In this document: in pieces, positions 27,750 to 37,290 of the stretch
Numbering within the stretch: position 1 is the stretch's first letter
Layout of the letters: each line of letters starts with the position of its first letter
Source of the DNA: an uncultured bacterium
GTDB taxonomy: Bacteria; Verrucomicrobiota; Lentisphaeria; Victivallales; UBA1829
Length of the DNA: 64,000 bases
NCBI GenBank assembly: GCA_949292215.1
Contig: CASEYW010000087.1
Span: 26,564-90,563, forward strand
Direction of reading: 5' to 3'
The notes under the pieces: model-generated
The model's database searches: none
Told to the model about the DNA's origin: nothing
Seen by the model: the letters and a program-made list of their open reading frames with translations, nothing else
Position numbers and translations under genes: made by a program

Positions 27750-29117
27750 ATGAATCATTTCGTATGGGGAGTGGCAACAGCGGCATATCAGATCGAAGGA
27801 GGTGTGCAGGAAGGCGGACGCGGATATTCCGTATGGGATGCTTTCTGCAGAATACCTGGACGGGTCCATGCCATGTCCAATGCGGACATTGCCTGCGACA
27901 GCTATCACCGTTACGAGGAAGATGTCCGGATGCTGAAGCTCCTCGGAGTCAATGCCTACCGTTTCTCCATCGCCTGGCCCCGCATTCAGCCGACCGGGAA
28001 AGGGGCTCCGAATCCCGCGGGAATCGCTTATTACAACAGACTCATCGACCTGCTTCTGGCAAACGGCATTACTCCGTATGTCACGCTGTTCCACTGGGAT
28101 CTGCCGCTGGATCTGCAGATGGCACATGACGGCTGGCTCAATCGGAATATCATTGATGATTTCACCGCCTATGCAAAACTCTGTTTCGATGCGTTCGGCG
28201 ATCGCGTCAAACACTGGATCACATTCAACGAACCATGGTGCTGTTCAGTACTCGGTCATGGGCTCGGTGCATTTCCGCCGGGACGTACCGATCCAGACGA
28301 ACCCTATCTTGCGGCGCATCACATGCTCCTTGCCCATGGAAGTGCAGTCAGGGCATTCCGGGAGGGGCGTTACGGTGGAATGATCGGCATCACCAACAAC
28401 TGCGACTGGCGCGAACCCCTCACCCGGAAACCGGAAGACCGCGAAGCGGCTGAACGCGCTGTGGAATTTTTCTACGCATGGTTCACGGATCCGGTTGTCT
28501 TCGGGGAATATCCGGAAGTTATGCGGAAACGCCTTGGAGCCAGGCTCCCGGAATTCACGGAGGAGGAAAAAAGGCTTATGAAGGGAAGTGTCGATTTCCT
28601 CGGACTCAACCATTATTCCACTTTGTATGCGTCCGCGGAAAAACCTGAAGTTGACGCGGGAATCGGCCCCAACGGTAACGGCGGAATGAGTGATGATCAG
28701 GATGTCTGGCTCAGCGCCGACCCAAGCTGGGAACGAACCGATATGCAATGGAACATCATTCCATGGGGCTTCCGGAATCTTCTGAACTGGATCGCAAAAC
28801 GCTATCCCGGGTATCCGATCTATGTAACGGAAAACGGATGTGCCTGTCATGAACCCGATGCCGTCAGCGCGCTTGATGACGACCAGAGATGCCGTTTCCT
28901 CAAAGGGTACACGGAGGCGATGTTCGATGCGATCAAAAAAGACGGAATCGACGTCCGCGGCTATTTCTGCTGGTGTCTGATGGACAATTTTGAATGGGCA
29001 CAGGGATATACAAAACGTCTGGGGCTCATCCGCTGTTCTCCGGACAATCTGGAACGCGTGCCGAAAAAATCCTTTTTCACTTATCGGGAAATTATCCGGA
29101 ACAATCCGGTTGTCTGA
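27750..29117 (+). CDS. GH1 beta-glucosidase
   Basis: A very strong ribosome site (AGGAGG, 10 bases before the ATG) precedes a 455-residue family 1 glycosidase without signal peptide, so it acts in the cytoplasm. The N-terminal FVWGVATAAYQIEGG, acid/base E161 in TFNEPWC and nucleophile E361 in YVTENGC are all present, as are WGFRNLLNWI and the C-terminal WCLMDNFEWAQGY. It retains stereochemistry and releases glucose, or related sugars such as galactose, from beta-linked oligosaccharides or phosphorylated ones. A ketopantoate-reductase-like gene follows by 77 bases. Confidence 0.94.
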   Translation: MNHFVWGVATAAYQIEGGVQEGGRGYSVWDAFCRIPGRVHAMSNADIACDSYHRYEEDVRMLKLLGVNAYRFSIAWPRIQPTGKGAPNPAGIAYYNRLIDLLLANGITPYVTLFHWDLPLDLQMAHDGWLNRNIIDDFTAYAKLCFDAFGDRVKHWITFNEPWCCSVLGHGLGAFPPGRTDPDEPYLAAHHMLLAHGSAVRAFREGRYGGMIGITNNCDWREPLTRKPEDREAAERAVEFFYAWFTDPVVFGEYPEVMRKRLGARLPEFTEEEKRLMKGSVDFLGLNHYSTLYASAEKPEVDAGIGPNGNGGMSDDQDVWLSADPSWERTDMQWNIIPWGFRNLLNWIAKRYPGYPIYVTENGCACHEPDAVSALDDDQRCRFLKGYTEAMFDAIKKDGIDVRGYFCWCLMDNFEWAQGYTKRLGLIRCSPDNLERVPKKSFFTYREIIRNNPVV

Positions 29118-29194
29118 ACAGCTTTTCACAGAACAACTCCGCTGGTTTTCTCTTTGGAACCGGCAACTCAATCATACAGGAAATTGCAGTAAGA

Positions 29195-30142
29195 ATGGAA
29201 AAAATCAAAGTATTGACCGTCGGTGCGGGAGCCGTCGGCGCGTATTTCACGGGACGGCTCGCACAAACGGGAAAGGCAGAGGTTTCCGTGGTGGTCCGTT
29301 CGGACTACGGCACCGTGAAAAAAAACGGATTTCATATTCTGAGCGAATGCGGGGACTTTGATTTCCTGCCCGCCGGAGTCTATCGTACAGCGGAGGAATA
29401 TCCCGATATTCCCGATTATGTTATTCTGACCTCGAAAGCGCTTCCGCAAATTGATGAACCAGCCTTGATTCGCGGCGCAGTGAAAAGTTCCCGGACCACG
29501 ATTGTCCTGATTCAGAACGGGATCGGCATCGAAGACGCTGTCGCTGAAGCATTCCCGGAAAATGAGATCATCAGTACAATCGCCTACATCGGAGCAACCA
29601 GAACCGCCCCCGGAATCGTCCGGCAGAAAGGATCATCCGAACTGAAATTCGGACGTTTCGGCGGCGGCGATTCCATAGCCGGACGTCTGCTGGCGGAACT
29701 GTATCAGGGAACCAGCGTCAAGGCTTCGTTCGTGGAAAATATTGCGTATTTCCGCTGGGTGAAACTGCTCTGGAATCTTCCCTACAATCCTGTTTCCGTG
29801 CTCGGCGGCGGACTCGACACGAAGGAGATGTCCGACCGCGGACCGGTTGAAACTCTCTGCCGGGAACTGATGGAGGAAGTCCGCCTTGTCGCAGCTGCCT
29901 GCCATGTCGAACTTCCCCCCGAGCTTGTGGAACAGAACATTGAATACACTCGCAATTTTCCCCCATACAAGACCAGTATGCTGGTCGATTTCGAAGCCGG
30001 ACGCCAGATCGAAGTCGAAGCGATTCTCGGCAATGTCTGCCGTCTTGCGGAACGCCACGGATTGTCCGTTCCCCGGATGCGGGCCTGTTATACCCTTCTC
30101 TCCGCACTGGACCGGAAGCACCGGGAAAAAAGACCTGGTTGA
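29195..30142 (+). CDS. Ketopantoate/2-dehydropantoate 2-reductase-family protein
   Basis: Start at 29195 (MEKIKVLTVGAGAVGAYF) puts the Rossmann loop at residues 9-20 and gives 315 residues, as expected for ApbA/PanE. The family's NADPH domain, the catalytic Lys in FRWVKLLWNLPYNP (about residue 190) and the C-terminal helical domain with YKTSMLVDFEAGRQIEVEAI are visible. PanE reduces ketopantoate to pantoate for coenzyme A synthesis. Members of this family outside true pan loci often have other 2-oxo acid substrates; no other pantothenate genes are nearby, so the symbol is withheld. Confidence 0.85.
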   Translation: MEKIKVLTVGAGAVGAYFTGRLAQTGKAEVSVVVRSDYGTVKKNGFHILSECGDFDFLPAGVYRTAEEYPDIPDYVILTSKALPQIDEPALIRGAVKSSRTTIVLIQNGIGIEDAVAEAFPENEIISTIAYIGATRTAPGIVRQKGSSELKFGRFGGGDSIAGRLLAELYQGTSVKASFVENIAYFRWVKLLWNLPYNPVSVLGGGLDTKEMSDRGPVETLCRELMEEVRLVAAACHVELPPELVEQNIEYTRNFPPYKTSMLVDFEAGRQIEVEAILGNVCRLAERHGLSVPRMRACYTLLSALDRKHREKRPG

Positions 30143-30212
30143 TCCCGTTTCTTTCCCGTCCTAAGAATTTTTTGCAGGGCCATGTTTCCGGAATAATCGG
30201 AAAACTCATCGG

Positions 30213-30249
30213 GAACAGCATTCTGAGCTGAGTGCTGTTCTTCTTTCAG
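30213..30249 (+). terminator. Possible terminator after the ketopantoate-reductase-like gene
   Basis: An 8-base perfect stem GAACAGCA/TGCTGTTC (30213-30220 and 30233-30240) is followed by TTCTTTC, a weak T-run, 70 bases after the stop codon. Confidence 0.45.
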
Positions 30250-30293
30250 GCACGGAAACTCTGTGCTTTTCGCTTATTTATGCAAAAATATCT

Positions 30294-30349
30294 GTTTCAG
30301 ACTGTAAAAATACATCGGGAAGATGTATATTAATAAGGTATTCTGAAAC
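30294..30349 (+). promoter_or_regulatory. Nested inverted repeats upstream of ileS
   Basis: An outer repeat GTTTCAGA (30294-30301) pairs with TCTGAAAC (30342-30349); inside it ATACATC (30310-30316) pairs with GATGTAT (30322-30328) around GGGAA. Both are perfect. They could fold as RNA leader stems or act as protein sites. No T-box features (specifier loop, TGGxACC-like bulge) were seen. Confidence 0.4.
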
Positions 30350-30378
30350 GTAAACCAATGTGAATTGATGAGGACACT

Positions 30379-33300
30379 ATGTTCAAGCCAGTTTCCGGAC
30401 AGGCAAACTTCGCGGCAATGGAGGAAGAGACGCTGAAGTTTTGGGAAGAGAATCATACCTTTGAGAAGTCCCTGGAAAACCGCCGGGGAGCACCTGAATT
30501 TATTTTTTACGACGGGCCTCCGTTCGCTACGGGCCTTCCGCACTACGGACACCTTCTTGCCGGAACCATCAAGGACGTCGTTCCCCGCTACCAGACCATG
30601 CGCGGAAAATTCTGCGATCGGACCTTTGGATGGGACTGCCACGGCCTTCCCGTCGAATACGAGATGGAGAAGGAACTCAAACTCTCCGGCAAAAAGGAAA
30701 TTGAAAACTACGGAATCGACAAGTTCAACGAATCCTGCCGCGGCATTGTCCTCCGCTACACGGCGGAATGGGAAACCATCGTCAAGCGCATGGGCCGCTG
30801 GGTCGATTTCCGCAACGGCTATCGAACCATGGACCGCAATTATATGGAATCCATCTGGTGGGTCTTCAAGCAGCTCTGGGATGCCGGACTGATCTATGAA
30901 GGCTACAAGATCCTTCCCTACTGTCCCCGCTGTTCCACGCCGCTTTCCAATTTCGAGGCAAACCAGGGGTACATGGAAGTCGACGATCCCGCCATCACGA
31001 TCCGATTCAAGGCAGACGGCATGGAAAACACCTATTTCCTCGCCTGGACCACCACTCCCTGGACTCTGCCATCCAACATGGCGCTTGCAGCAGGACCCGA
31101 CATCGACTACGTCAAGGTCAAAGACGGCAACGACTTCTACATTATGGCGGAAGCACGTCTTTCCGCATATTACAAGAAAGAACTCCCGGAAATCGTCGAA
31201 CGCTGCAAAGGCTCCGCACTCAAGGGAATGACTTATGAACCGCTCTTCGATTATTTTGCGGAGAAAAAGACACAAGGAGCCTTCCGCGTCATCACGGCCG
31301 ACTATGTCAGCACAGAGGACGGAACCGGTATTGTCCATATCGCGCCGGGCTTCGGTGAAGACGACGCCATCGCAGGAAAAGCCAACAACATTCCAGACGT
31401 CTGCCCGATCGACGATGAATGCAGATTCACAAAAGAGATCTCCGACTACGCAGGAATCTACGTCAAGGATGCCGACAAGGAAATCATCCGCCGTCTGAAA
31501 GAGGAAGGCAAACTCATTCACCGCGGCACGATCAAGCACAACTATCCGCACTGCTGGCGCGACGATTCCCCTCTGATCTACAAGGCGGTCTCCACCTGGT
31601 TTGTCCGGATCGACCGGATCAAGGAGCGGATGCTGAACTCCAATTCTCAGATGTCCTGGGTGCCTGAACACATCAAGGAAGGACGTTTCGGCAAATGGCT
31701 CGAAAATGCCCGCGACTGGGCGATCAGTCGAAACCGCTACTGGGGCTGCCCGCTGCCGATCTGGCGCAACAAGGAAACCGGGGAAGCCGTCTGCGTTGGT
31801 TCCGTTGCGGAGCTCGAACAGCTCACAGGCCGGAAATTCGAAGATATTCACAAGCATTACGTCGACAATGTGGAGATCAAGACGGCGAACGGCACCATTC
31901 TGAAACGCGTGCCGGAAGTTCTCGACTGCTGGTTCGAAAGCGGTTCCATGCCCTATGCGCAGAAGCACTATCCGTTTGCAAACAAGGAAAAATTCGAAGC
32001 GAACTTTCCCGCCGACTTCATTGCAGAGGGACAGGATCAGACCCGCGGATGGTTCTATACTCTGACGGTTCTCTCCTCGGCTCTTTTCGGACAGCCTCCC
32101 GCAAAGCACGTTGTTGTCAACGGCATGATCCTCGCCGAAGACGGGCAGAAGATGTCCAAACGCAAAAAGAATTATCCGGACCCGATGTATGTGGTTGATA
32201 CCTACGGTGCGGATGCTTTGCGTCTCTTCCTCCTCGGCTCTCCGGTAGTCCGTGCCGAAGATCTGCGATTCTCGGAAGAAGGAATCAAAGAAGTTCTGCG
32301 CGGCGTGATGCTGCCGATCTGGAACTCGTACAGCTTCTTTACCACCTATGCAAACGTGGACAACTGGGAGCCGCCGAAAGGCGGACTCAAGGCGCCGGAA
32401 CACCCGTCGAATCCGCTGGACCGCTGGATTCTTTCCTCACTGGCGGACATGGTCACGGAGATCCGCGAGGCGATGGATACCTATCATCTCCAGAAAGCGG
32501 CGAACCGCTTCGAAAAGTTTGTCGAGGATCTGACCAACTGGTACATCCGGAGAAGCCGCCGGCGTTTCTGGAAAAGCCAGAACGATACCGACAAGCTGGA
32601 TGCTTATTCCACTCTTTATTATGTGCTGATCACCTTCACGAAATGCGCGGCGCCGTTCATTCCGTACATCACTGAAGTGATCTACCGGGGACTGCGCACG
32701 GAAGAGATGCCGGAATCCGTTCATCTTTGCGACTATCCGGAGTCCGACACCCACCGGCGCGATCCCTATCTCGACAAGCAGATGGAAAGCACCATGAACG
32801 CGGTCTCGCTTGGACGCTTCCTTCGCACACAGAAAAATCTGAAGATCCGCCAGCCGCTGTCGAAAGCGATTCTCGTCGCCGCAGATCCGGAAGTCCGGAA
32901 GATGCTTTCGGAAACCTCTGACATCATCTCTGAGGAACTGAACGTCAAACAGATTGTAGTTCAGGACTCTGACGACGGACTCGTGGAACTCTCCGCCAAA
33001 GCCAATTTCAAAGTGCTCGGGCCAAAACTCGGCGCTCGGATGAAGCAGGCTGCGGCACTGATCGCCAAGCTCTCCCCGGCTGAAATCCGGACGATGGAAC
33101 AGGGCGGAACAGTCGATCTGGACCTGCCGGACGGCAAAATCGCCCTGACAGTACAGGATCTCAGCGTCAACCGCGCGGAAAAAGAAGGGGTCACCGTCGC
33201 CACGGAACACGGGATCACGCTTGCGCTTGATACGACCCTGACCCGTGAGCTGATCCTGGAAGGTCTCGCCCGGGAGTTTGTCAGCAAGGTCCAGAACATG

Positions 33301-33510
33301 CGCAAGGAGGCGAATCTCGAAGTCTCTGACCGCATCACGCTTCACTATACTTCTGACGCGGAGGTGGACGAGGCTCTGAACGCATTCCGTTCCTATGTCT
33401 GCACGGAAACGCTGGCGGAAACAGTGGAAAAGGGAGAAATCGCGGATTCCCTGCTTGTGTCTGACTGCGACCTGAATGGACATTCCTGCCGGATCGCTTT
33501 GAAAAAATAA
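30379..33510 (+). CDS. ileS: Isoleucyl-tRNA synthetase, type 2 (eukaryote-like)
   Basis: The 1043-residue enzyme has the class I signatures PHYGH (54-58, the HIGH box) in PPFATGLPHYGHLLAGT, and KMSKR (591-595) in KMSKRKKNYPDP. These exact surroundings, with LLAGTIKDVVPRY and TFGWDCHGLPVEYEMEK, define the IleRS2 clade of archaeal/eukaryotic character rather than the usual bacterial IleRS1. It charges tRNA-Ile; the editing CP1 domain lies about 190-400. IleRS2 enzymes generally resist mupirocin. It is followed after 52 bases by trpS and preceded by nested inverted repeats. Confidence 0.95.
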   Translation: MFKPVSGQANFAAMEEETLKFWEENHTFEKSLENRRGAPEFIFYDGPPFATGLPHYGHLLAGTIKDVVPRYQTMRGKFCDRTFGWDCHGLPVEYEMEKELKLSGKKEIENYGIDKFNESCRGIVLRYTAEWETIVKRMGRWVDFRNGYRTMDRNYMESIWWVFKQLWDAGLIYEGYKILPYCPRCSTPLSNFEANQGYMEVDDPAITIRFKADGMENTYFLAWTTTPWTLPSNMALAAGPDIDYVKVKDGNDFYIMAEARLSAYYKKELPEIVERCKGSALKGMTYEPLFDYFAEKKTQGAFRVITADYVSTEDGTGIVHIAPGFGEDDAIAGKANNIPDVCPIDDECRFTKEISDYAGIYVKDADKEIIRRLKEEGKLIHRGTIKHNYPHCWRDDSPLIYKAVSTWFVRIDRIKERMLNSNSQMSWVPEHIKEGRFGKWLENARDWAISRNRYWGCPLPIWRNKETGEAVCVGSVAELEQLTGRKFEDIHKHYVDNVEIKTANGTILKRVPEVLDCWFESGSMPYAQKHYPFANKEKFEANFPADFIAEGQDQTRGWFYTLTVLSSALFGQPPAKHVVVNGMILAEDGQKMSKRKKNYPDPMYVVDTYGADALRLFLLGSPVVRAEDLRFSEEGIKEVLRGVMLPIWNSYSFFTTYANVDNWEPPKGGLKAPEHPSNPLDRWILSSLADMVTEIREAMDTYHLQKAANRFEKFVEDLTNWYIRRSRRRFWKSQNDTDKLDAYSTLYYVLITFTKCAAPFIPYITEVIYRGLRTEEMPESVHLCDYPESDTHRRDPYLDKQMESTMNAVSLGRFLRTQKNLKIRQPLSKAILVAADPEVRKMLSETSDIISEELNVKQIVVQDSDDGLVELSAKANFKVLGPKLGARMKQAAALIAKLSPAEIRTMEQGGTVDLDLPDGKIALTVQDLSVNRAEKEGVTVATEHGITLALDTTLTRELILEGLAREFVSKVQNMRKEANLEVSDRITLHYTSDAEVDEALNAFRSYVCTETLAETVEKGEIADSLLVSDCDLNGHSCRIALKK

Positions 33511-33514
33511 TGGA

Positions 33515-33536
33515 GGATGGGATGCTTCTCCCATCC
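33515..33536 (+). other. Intercistronic hairpin between ileS and trpS
   Basis: GGATGGGA (33515-33522) and TCCCATCC (33529-33536) form a perfect 8-base stem with a six-base loop. No T-run follows, so it is a processing or stability element rather than a clear terminator. Confidence 0.4.
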
Positions 33537-33562
33537 ATCTTCAACAGAATGAAGGTTCTAAA

Positions 33563-34531
33563 ATGAAAAGAATTCTTTCCGGAATCCAGCCATCGGGCAT
33601 TCCGCACATCGGAAATTATTTCGGTGCGATGAAACAGTGCATCGACCTCCAGAGTGAAGGCGAGGATTATCTGTTCATTGCGGATTACCATTCTCTGACC
33701 ACCAATCCGAATCCGGAAGAACTCCGTTCCCGGATCATGCGTCTTGCGATCGACTTTCTCGCCTGCGGAATTGATCCGGAAAAAACAGTGTTCTTCCGTC
33801 AGTCGGATGTGCCGGAAGTGTGTGAACTCACCTGGATTCTGAACAACATCGTCGGTCTCGGCTTTCTTGAACGTGCTCACAGCTACAAAGACAAGATTGC
33901 CAAGGGATTCACGCCGAACAACGGGCTTTTTTCCTATCCTGTGCTGATGGCATCGGATATTCTGATTTATCAGTCCAATCTGGTTCCTGTCGGCAAGGAT
34001 CAGAAACAACACCTGGAAATGACGCGCGATATTGCAATCAAATTCAATCAGACCTACGGCGACACCTTTGTCATTCCGGAAGAGAAAATTTCCGAAAGCG
34101 TCGCGGTCATTCCCGGACTTGACGGACAGAAGATGTCCAAGAGCTACAACAACACCATTGAAATTTTCTTCGATACGGAAAAGGCGGCAAGAAAAAAATT
34201 CATGTCGATCAAAACCGACTCGAAAGGCATGGAAGAGCCGAAAGATCCCGACACCTGCAGCGTATTTCAGCTCTACAAACTGTTCGCCTCGCCCGCGCAG
34301 GTGGAGGAGATGCGCGCCCGCTATCTGGCTGGAAACTACGGATACGGACATGCCAAGCAGGCGCTTTTCGAAGCCTATATGGAATTTTTTGCCCCCATGC
34401 GCAAGCGGAGGGAAGAACTGCTTGCCGATCCGGGTTATGTCCGCGGCATTCTGAAAGCCGGAGCGGAAAAAGCCCGTGCGGAAGCAGTCAAAACAATGAA
34501 AACAGTAAGGGAACGGGTCGGCCTGGCATAA
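33563..34531 (+). CDS. trpS: Tryptophanyl-tRNA synthetase
   Basis: The 322-residue protein starts MKRILSGIQPSGIPHIGNYFGA, where PHIGN (14-18) is the HIGH box typical of bacterial TrpRS, and has KMSKS at 190-194. Length is normal. It loads tryptophan on tRNA-Trp. It sits 52 bases after ileS on the same strand, separated by a small hairpin, and is probably co-transcribed with it. Confidence 0.96.
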   Translation: MKRILSGIQPSGIPHIGNYFGAMKQCIDLQSEGEDYLFIADYHSLTTNPNPEELRSRIMRLAIDFLACGIDPEKTVFFRQSDVPEVCELTWILNNIVGLGFLERAHSYKDKIAKGFTPNNGLFSYPVLMASDILIYQSNLVPVGKDQKQHLEMTRDIAIKFNQTYGDTFVIPEEKISESVAVIPGLDGQKMSKSYNNTIEIFFDTEKAARKKFMSIKTDSKGMEEPKDPDTCSVFQLYKLFASPAQVEEMRARYLAGNYGYGHAKQALFEAYMEFFAPMRKRREELLADPGYVRGILKAGAEKARAEAVKTMKTVRERVGLA

Positions 34532-34622
34532 GACCGCTCCTTCCTTTCACAGGAGCCGGAGCGGATTCCAACCGTCCCGACGCCTCAATTTATTTGAGTA
34601 ACCTTTAACCCGGGAGATAGAA

Positions 34623-35537
34623 ATGAAACTGTCATCGCTTTTGAACCAGAGCCTGATCTTTTTCAATCTCGAGGGAGCGGACCGCTCCGAACTTTACACG
34701 AATCTTCTGACGAAAATGTCGAAGATGGTCAAACTGCCGGTTCCCCCGGCGGAAGCGGCCAGGGAAATGATGGAACGCGAGGATGCCTACGGCATCATCT
34801 ATGACAGCGGTTTCGCATTCCCGCACATGCGCCACCCCGATCTGCAGGACCTTGACATTGGAATCGGCATTCTGAAAACACCCGTCAAGCTGAAGCCGGA
34901 CGACAAAACTCCGACAAAGCTCATCGTCTGCTGCATGATTTCCGAAACGACTTCCGTCATTTACCTGAAATCCCTTGCGGCATTTTCCAAATATTTTCTT
35001 TCAAACCCCGGTGCTCTGGACAAGCTGGTCGCATCCGGAACTCCGAAAGACTTTCTGGAGCTTCTGACCCGGGACAGAGTGGAGGTGAAACACACGCTGA
35101 CCGCCGAAGACGTCATGCTGAAAAATCCCCGCTTCGTCCGGCCGGAAGACACTTTGAGTTCCGCGCTTGACGTTCTCTCCGAAGAACAGCGCATGGAGAT
35201 TCCTGTTCTGGATGAAAACGGGATTCTGAAAGGCGTTATCTCGTGCGGAGACATCATCCGGCGCGCCATTCCGGAATACATCATGATGCTGGAAAATCTG
35301 ACATTCCTGAACCAGTTTGAACCGTTTGAAAATCTCCTGAAGGAAGAACGCAAACTGCTTGTAAAAGACGTGATGAGTCAACCGAAACACATTGTCACCA
35401 CGGATGTTCCTCTCTTCCAGCTCACGGTCAATATTGTCAAGAATTCCCTCCCCTCCCTGATGGTGGTCGACAAACAGCAGAAGCTGTGCGGCATCATCAC
35501 TTACATCGAACTGGTAACCAATGTACTTCGAGGTTAA
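34623..35537 (+). CDS. PTS EIIA-like domain fused to two CBS domains
   Basis: The 304-residue protein has an EIIA(fructose/mannitol-type) domain at 1-150 with FAFPHMRHP, where H68 matches the phosphorylated histidine of EIIA, and a CBS pair at about 160-300 (LTAEDVMLKNPRFVRPEDTL, VKDVMSQPKHIVTTDVPLF). EIIA domains act as phosphorylation sensors and CBS pairs bind adenine nucleotides, so this looks like a control protein rather than a sugar-PTS component; no EIIB/EIIC is nearby. The permease gene starts 6 bases after its stop, so it probably gates or regulates that transporter. Confidence 0.82.
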   Translation: MKLSSLLNQSLIFFNLEGADRSELYTNLLTKMSKMVKLPVPPAEAAREMMEREDAYGIIYDSGFAFPHMRHPDLQDLDIGIGILKTPVKLKPDDKTPTKLIVCCMISETTSVIYLKSLAAFSKYFLSNPGALDKLVASGTPKDFLELLTRDRVEVKHTLTAEDVMLKNPRFVRPEDTLSSALDVLSEEQRMEIPVLDENGILKGVISCGDIIRRAIPEYIMMLENLTFLNQFEPFENLLKEERKLLVKDVMSQPKHIVTTDVPLFQLTVNIVKNSLPSLMVVDKQQKLCGIITYIELVTNVLRG

Positions 35538-35543
35538 GTCATC

Positions 35544-37109
35544 ATGTCCTGCCTTACAACTTTTTTCATGCAACAAAATTTGTTTGAAACACTCTCTCCC
35601 CTGCTTGCCTCGGCGGATGGTGCCGAATCCACCTTCCGCTTCTGGGCGGCTGCAATCATCTTTGTCGCGACCTTCGTCTTGATCGCAACGGAAAAAATCC
35701 ATAAGACAGCGGCCGTGCTTGTCGGTTCCGCCCTGATGCTGCTCTTTGTGCTTCCGGTCGGACACCATGAGGAATCCGCTCCCGAAACTCTGGATCAGCT
35801 GAAAGGCAAAGCTCCTTCCGCCGTCACAATGAAACTTGATCAGACCGCAAAACAAAAGAACACGGTCGCGCTTCCGGAAACCCCAAAGGAGATCAGCACT
35901 GCGGTCAAGAGCGCCGAACTTGAAACCGTGGAAAAATATGCAAAACTCGACAGTTATTCCAAATATGTGAACTTCGACGTGATCTTCACCCTCGCCGGAA
36001 TGATGGTGATGGTCAATATCCTCAGCAAAACGGGACTCTTCCAGTACATTGCCATCAAGTCGGTGAAGTTTGCGAAAGGGCAGCCGGCACGCACCATGAT
36101 CCTGCTGGTTCTGGCAACAGCATTCCTCTCGGCATTCCTAGACAACGTAACGACAGTTCTTCTGGTTGTGCCTGTCACATTTGTTGTTTCCACTCAAATG
36201 AAAGTATCGCCGGTGCCGTTTATTCTGGCGGAAACCATGGCGTCGAACATTGGTGGAACGGCAACTCTGATCGGAGATCCGCCGAACCTGCTCATCGGTT
36301 CCATGGTCGGACTCAACTTCATGGCGTTCCTGATCAATCTGGCTCCATTCATCGTCGTGCTTCTGTTCGGATATTGCGCATATCTGTATCTGCATTACAG
36401 CAAGCACATGACGGTCACGGTGGAACAGAGAGCCAAGATCATGGAAATGGATGAAAAAACCTCCATCACCGATCCGGTCACGCTGAAAAAAGCGGGTATC
36501 GTCATGCTGCTGACCATTCTTGGATTTCTGGTCCACGGCGTGTTCGGAATCCAGCCCAGCGTCGTCGCCATGACCGGTGCGGCTCTCTGCCTGACCATCT
36601 GCAAGGTGAACGTCGATCAGATGCTGGAAAAAATCGAATGGGGTACCCTCTTCTTCTTCATGGGTCTCTTCATTATTGTGGAAGGCGCCGACTATGCGGG
36701 CGTCATGGAAAAACTGGGAAGCTACCTCCACTTCACAGCATCCTGGCATCCGCTGCTGATTATTCTGACCATGATGTGGATCTGCGGACTGGCTGTCGCC
36801 ATTATCAACAATGTTTCGTTTACTGCAGTTGCGGTTACGATCATCATGGCGTTCATGAAGACGGTTCCCGTATTCCAAGGGGATATCCCGCTCCAGCATC
36901 TCATGTGGTGGGGCGTTGCGCTGGCTCTCTGTCTCGGCGGAAACTTCACGCTGTTCGGTGCTGCGGCGAATCTGGTGGTGGTCGGACTTGCTCAGCAGGC
37001 TGGCGAGCAGATCTCCTTCAAGCGTTTCGCCATGTATGGAGTTCCCGTCACGGTCTACGCTCTGCTGCTCTCCTCTCTCTACATAACCATCCGCTATTTT
37101 GCCTTGTAA
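35544..37109 (+). CDS. ArsB/NhaD/SLC13-type ion transporter permease
   Basis: The 521-residue protein has about eleven membrane helices of the ion-transporter superfamily, with repeated signature loops FLDNVTTVLLVVPV, ETMASNIGGTATLIGDPPN and, in the second half, INNVSFTAVAV and GGNFTLFGAAANLVVVG. These resemble the P-protein/NhaD/ArsB branch, which moves arsenite, Na+ in exchange for H+, or organic anions. A hydrophilic insert of about 75 residues rich in Lys, Glu and Ala (about 70-145) separates the second and third helices. It is coupled to the EIIA-CBS gene and ends at a strong terminator. Substrate is unknown. Confidence 0.85.
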   Translation: MSCLTTFFMQQNLFETLSPLLASADGAESTFRFWAAAIIFVATFVLIATEKIHKTAAVLVGSALMLLFVLPVGHHEESAPETLDQLKGKAPSAVTMKLDQTAKQKNTVALPETPKEISTAVKSAELETVEKYAKLDSYSKYVNFDVIFTLAGMMVMVNILSKTGLFQYIAIKSVKFAKGQPARTMILLVLATAFLSAFLDNVTTVLLVVPVTFVVSTQMKVSPVPFILAETMASNIGGTATLIGDPPNLLIGSMVGLNFMAFLINLAPFIVVLLFGYCAYLYLHYSKHMTVTVEQRAKIMEMDEKTSITDPVTLKKAGIVMLLTILGFLVHGVFGIQPSVVAMTGAALCLTICKVNVDQMLEKIEWGTLFFFMGLFIIVEGADYAGVMEKLGSYLHFTASWHPLLIILTMMWICGLAVAIINNVSFTAVAVTIIMAFMKTVPVFQGDIPLQHLMWWGVALALCLGGNFTLFGAAANLVVVGLAQQAGEQISFKRFAMYGVPVTVYALLLSSLYITIRYFAL

Positions 37110-37133
37110 CATACACCGGATAAAAAACAATAG

Positions 37134-37169
37134 GCCTCTGATTCCTGTTTATGGAATCAGGGGCTTTTT
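37134..37169 (+). terminator. Rho-independent terminator
   Basis: Arms GCCTCTGATTCC (37134-37145) and GGAATCAGGGGC (37153-37164), one G-T pair, are followed by TTTTT. It ends the EIIA-CBS/permease transcript. Confidence 0.88.
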
Positions 37170-37229
37170 ACATTTTCGAGCCTTTGCGAAAAACACAAAG
37201 GCGATGGAAAAGTTCAGGGAAAGTGGAGA

Positions 37230-37290
37230 GCGAGAGAGGAGAAGAAGCGCTTTTCAAAGCGGTTTGCTTCTCTCGCATTTTTTCTTTTTT
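37230..37290 (+). terminator. Second, imperfect terminator-like structure
   Basis: GCGAGAG (37230-37236) can pair with CTCTCGC (37270-37276), enclosing a perfect small hairpin CGCTTT-TC-AAAGCG (37248-37261); a T-rich run follows (37277-37290). It may be a back-up terminator. No gene is seen in 37110-37406. Confidence 0.4.

Noticed and set aside
30143..30378. T-box or other riboswitch before ileS
   Set aside because: No antiterminator/terminator pair or T-box core sequence is visible; only inverted repeats could be supported.
30274..32403. 709-codon minus-strand open frame
   Set aside because: Antisense shadow of ileS, whose motifs are unambiguous.
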